A stretch of 7,319 nucleotides of DNA from Vulcanimicrobiota bacterium (GTDB lineage Bacteria > Vulcanimicrobiota > Vulcanimicrobiia > Vulcanimicrobiales > Vulcanimicrobiaceae): contig JAFAMK010000095.1 of NCBI GenBank assembly GCA_019233415.1, positions 1-7,319 on the forward strand. Reading direction: 5' to 3'. Shown here piece after piece: positions 6,187-7,319 of this stretch. Every line of letters begins with the position of its first letter. Position 1 is the stretch's first letter. The position numbers and the translations under genes are program-made. The notes under the pieces were generated by a model. It was given only the letters and a program-made list of their open reading frames with translations, was not told the origin of the DNA and did no database searches.

Positions 6187-6235
6187 CATCCTACGCCGTC
6201 GCGCCGCCCCCCACATCACCCGATCGGGTAGGACG
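6187..6235 (-). promoter_or_regulatory. inverted repeat that can mask the protease A ribosome-binding site
   Basis: On the minus strand CGTCCTAC (6235-6228) can pair with GTAGGATG (6194-6187) over 8 pairs, including one G-U. The second arm contains the AGGA Shine-Dalgarno of protease A. An overlapping perfect palindrome ACCCGATCGGGT (6218-6229) would compete with this stem and could instead be an operator or a weak 3' hairpin of the decarboxylase gene. No promoter hexamers are evident in the 64-nt gap, so the operon could also be read through from the decarboxylase gene. Confidence 0.35.
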
Positions 6236-6245
6236 ACCGTCGCGA

Positions 6246-7319
6246 TCAGCGCACGACGCGGATGAACTTCAGGTCGTCGTCGTACGGGCCTTGCATCTTG
6301 ACGCCGGCTTTCTTTTCGAGCGTCAGGTAGTCGATGATCTCGTGCGTGATCTCCTCGCCGGGCGAGATCACCGGAATGCCGGGCGGGTAGGGCGTGATGA
6401 CCTCGGCGCAGACGCGGCCGGCGCTGTTCTTGAACGGGACGAACTCGGTCGGCGCGAGGAACGCGTCGCGCGGGAGGAGGCGGATCGGCGGGATGTGCGG
6501 GAGCTTGTACGTCCCGGTCTTTACGCGGCGGTCGAGCACGCCCGAGGGCGAGAAGATGTCGACCGGGCGGTCTTCGCGCGCGAGTTCCTGCACGCCGTAG
6601 ACCAGTTCGTCCGACGCTTCCTGCGTCGTGCCGATCGTGTAGAGCGCGACGACGTTGAACAAGTCCGCCAGTTCGACTTGCACGTTGTAGCGGCGGCGCA
6701 GAATCTCTTCGGCTTCGTAACCGGTGTAGCCGAGGTTCTTCACCGTGACGGTGATCTTCGTCGGGTCGATGTCGTAGACGCCGGGCCGGCCTTCGAGTTC
6801 TTCGCCGAAGCAGTAGACGTGCGGGATCTCGTTGAGACGGCGTCGCGCGTCCTGCGCGATCTCGATCGTGCGCGAGAGCAGCGCCGGCCCTTCGAGCGCC
6901 ATCTGGCGCCGGGCGACGTCGAGTGAGGCGACGAGCACGAGGTTCGGCGAGGTCGAGAGGAACAGCTTGTAGACCGCCTTCAAGCGGTCGAGCTTGATGC
7001 GGTTACCCTGCACGTGCAGCATCGCCGTCTGCGAGAGCGAGCCGAGCATCTTGTGCGTCGAGTTGATGCACATGTCGGCCCCGGCTTGCATCGCGGAGAG
7101 CGGCAGGGCGGGATGGAAGTGGAAGTGCGGGCCCCACGCCTCGTCGACGAGCAGCGGAACGTCGTGCTCGTGCGCGACCGCGGCGATCCCTTCGAGGTCG
7201 GCGGCGACGCCGTAGTAGGTCGGCGAGACGATGTAGACCGCCTTCACGTCCGGCTCGCGCGCGAGCGTCGCGCGCACGGTCTCCGGCGTGATCGTGTGGT
7301 CCATGTGGAGCGCCTCGTC
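6246..7319 (-). CDS. PLP-dependent Orn/Lys/Arg-type decarboxylase (N-terminus beyond right edge)
   Basis: This is the C-terminal 357 residues or so of a fold-type I PLP decarboxylase of the ornithine/lysine/arginine group, which converts basic amino acids to agmatine, cadaverine or putrescine plus CO2. Key residues (genomic positions): the PLP Schiff-base Lys at 7050-7052 in NSTHKMLGSLSQTAMLHVQG, the cofactor-binding Asp at 7143-7145 in LLVDEAWGPHFHFHP, and PLSAMQAGAD just upstream of the Lys. The C-terminal family signature ITPYPPGIPVISPGEEI is intact. The architecture looks like the compact Bacillus SpeA/YaaO-type enzyme (about 480-500 residues) rather than the longer inducible AdiA/CadA type, so roughly 130 residues are missing. 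The ATG at 7302-7304 is internal, because the frame continues as DEALH to the window edge. Substrate specificity cannot be decided. If it is an arginine decarboxylase it would start polyamine synthesis from arginine. Confidence 0.9.
   Translation of the reverse strand, partial: DEALHMDHTITPETVRATLAREPDVKAVYIVSPTYYGVAADLEGIAAVAHEHDVPLLVDEAWGPHFHFHPALPLSAMQAGADMCINSTHKMLGSLSQTAMLHVQGNRIKLDRLKAVYKLFLSTSPNLVLVASLDVARRQMALEGPALLSRTIEIAQDARRRLNEIPHVYCFGEELEGRPGVYDIDPTKITVTVKNLGYTGYEAEEILRRRYNVQVELADLFNVVALYTIGTTQEASDELVYGVQELAREDRPVDIFSPSGVLDRRVKTGTYKLPHIPPIRLLPRDAFLAPTEFVPFKNSAGRVCAEVITPYPPGIPVISPGEEITHEIIDYLTLEKKAGVKMQGPYDDDLKFIRVVR

Noticed and set aside
5309..6265. Long plus-strand open frame opposite protease A
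   Set aside because: The translation is Arg/Asp/His-rich without motifs, while the minus-strand frame encodes a clear trypsin-PDZ protein.
7302..7304. ATG as the true start of the decarboxylase
   Set aside because: The frame stays open to the window edge, and a start here would omit about 130 N-terminal residues that the family normally has.

Overview
This is a very GC-rich, gene-dense bacterial chromosomal window. Codon third positions are so strongly G/C that long spurious open frames lie antisense to nearly every real gene. No marker gene here fixes the lineage. A Ycf45/SpoIIIAA-like ATPase, an orphan chemoreceptor, paired HtrA-like proteases and an Orn/Lys/Arg-type decarboxylase would fit an uncultivated soil-type phylum such as Eremiobacterota (WPS-2) or Chloroflexota. 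That placement is inference only.

Layout from left to right. Positions 1-1001 (minus) hold most of a Ycf45/SpoIIIAA-like P-loop ATPase whose C-terminus lies beyond the left edge. A 198-bp divergent spacer separates it from a small MaoC-like hotdog hydratase (plus, 1200-1649), which is followed at once by a strong hairpin that probably ends its transcript. A two-TM methyl-accepting chemotaxis receptor (plus, 1761-3830) follows. It converges on a tight three-gene minus-strand operon: trypsin-like/PDZ protease A (6181-5312), trypsin-like/PDZ protease B (5310-4435) and a small LuxR/NarL-type regulator (4430-3861). The gaps inside the operon are 1 and 4 nt. Upstream on the same strand lies the C-terminal three quarters of a PLP-dependent Orn/Lys/Arg decarboxylase (7319-6246), truncated at the right edge.

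The most unusual part is the protease-protease-regulator operon. Neither protease has a visible signal peptide or membrane anchor, so both look cytoplasmic, unlike classical DegP/HtrA. Protease B has an intact triad and a canonical GNSGGP motif. Protease A keeps the triad but has Arg where the oxyanion-hole Gly normally sits. The regulator has a shortened, degenerate receiver domain. A plausible but unproven reading is a proteolysis-linked signalling module in which one protease or the receiver senses and the other acts.

A 28-bp dispersed repeat occurs twice in opposite orientations and brackets protease B and the regulator. One copy is the whole gap between the converging chemoreceptor and regulator genes. 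The other sits directly after the start codon of protease B and supplies its codons 2-10. Next to it, three 21-bp tandem units that look amplified from the end of the repeat encode a heptapeptide array, so the N-terminus of protease B appears to be built from repeat DNA.
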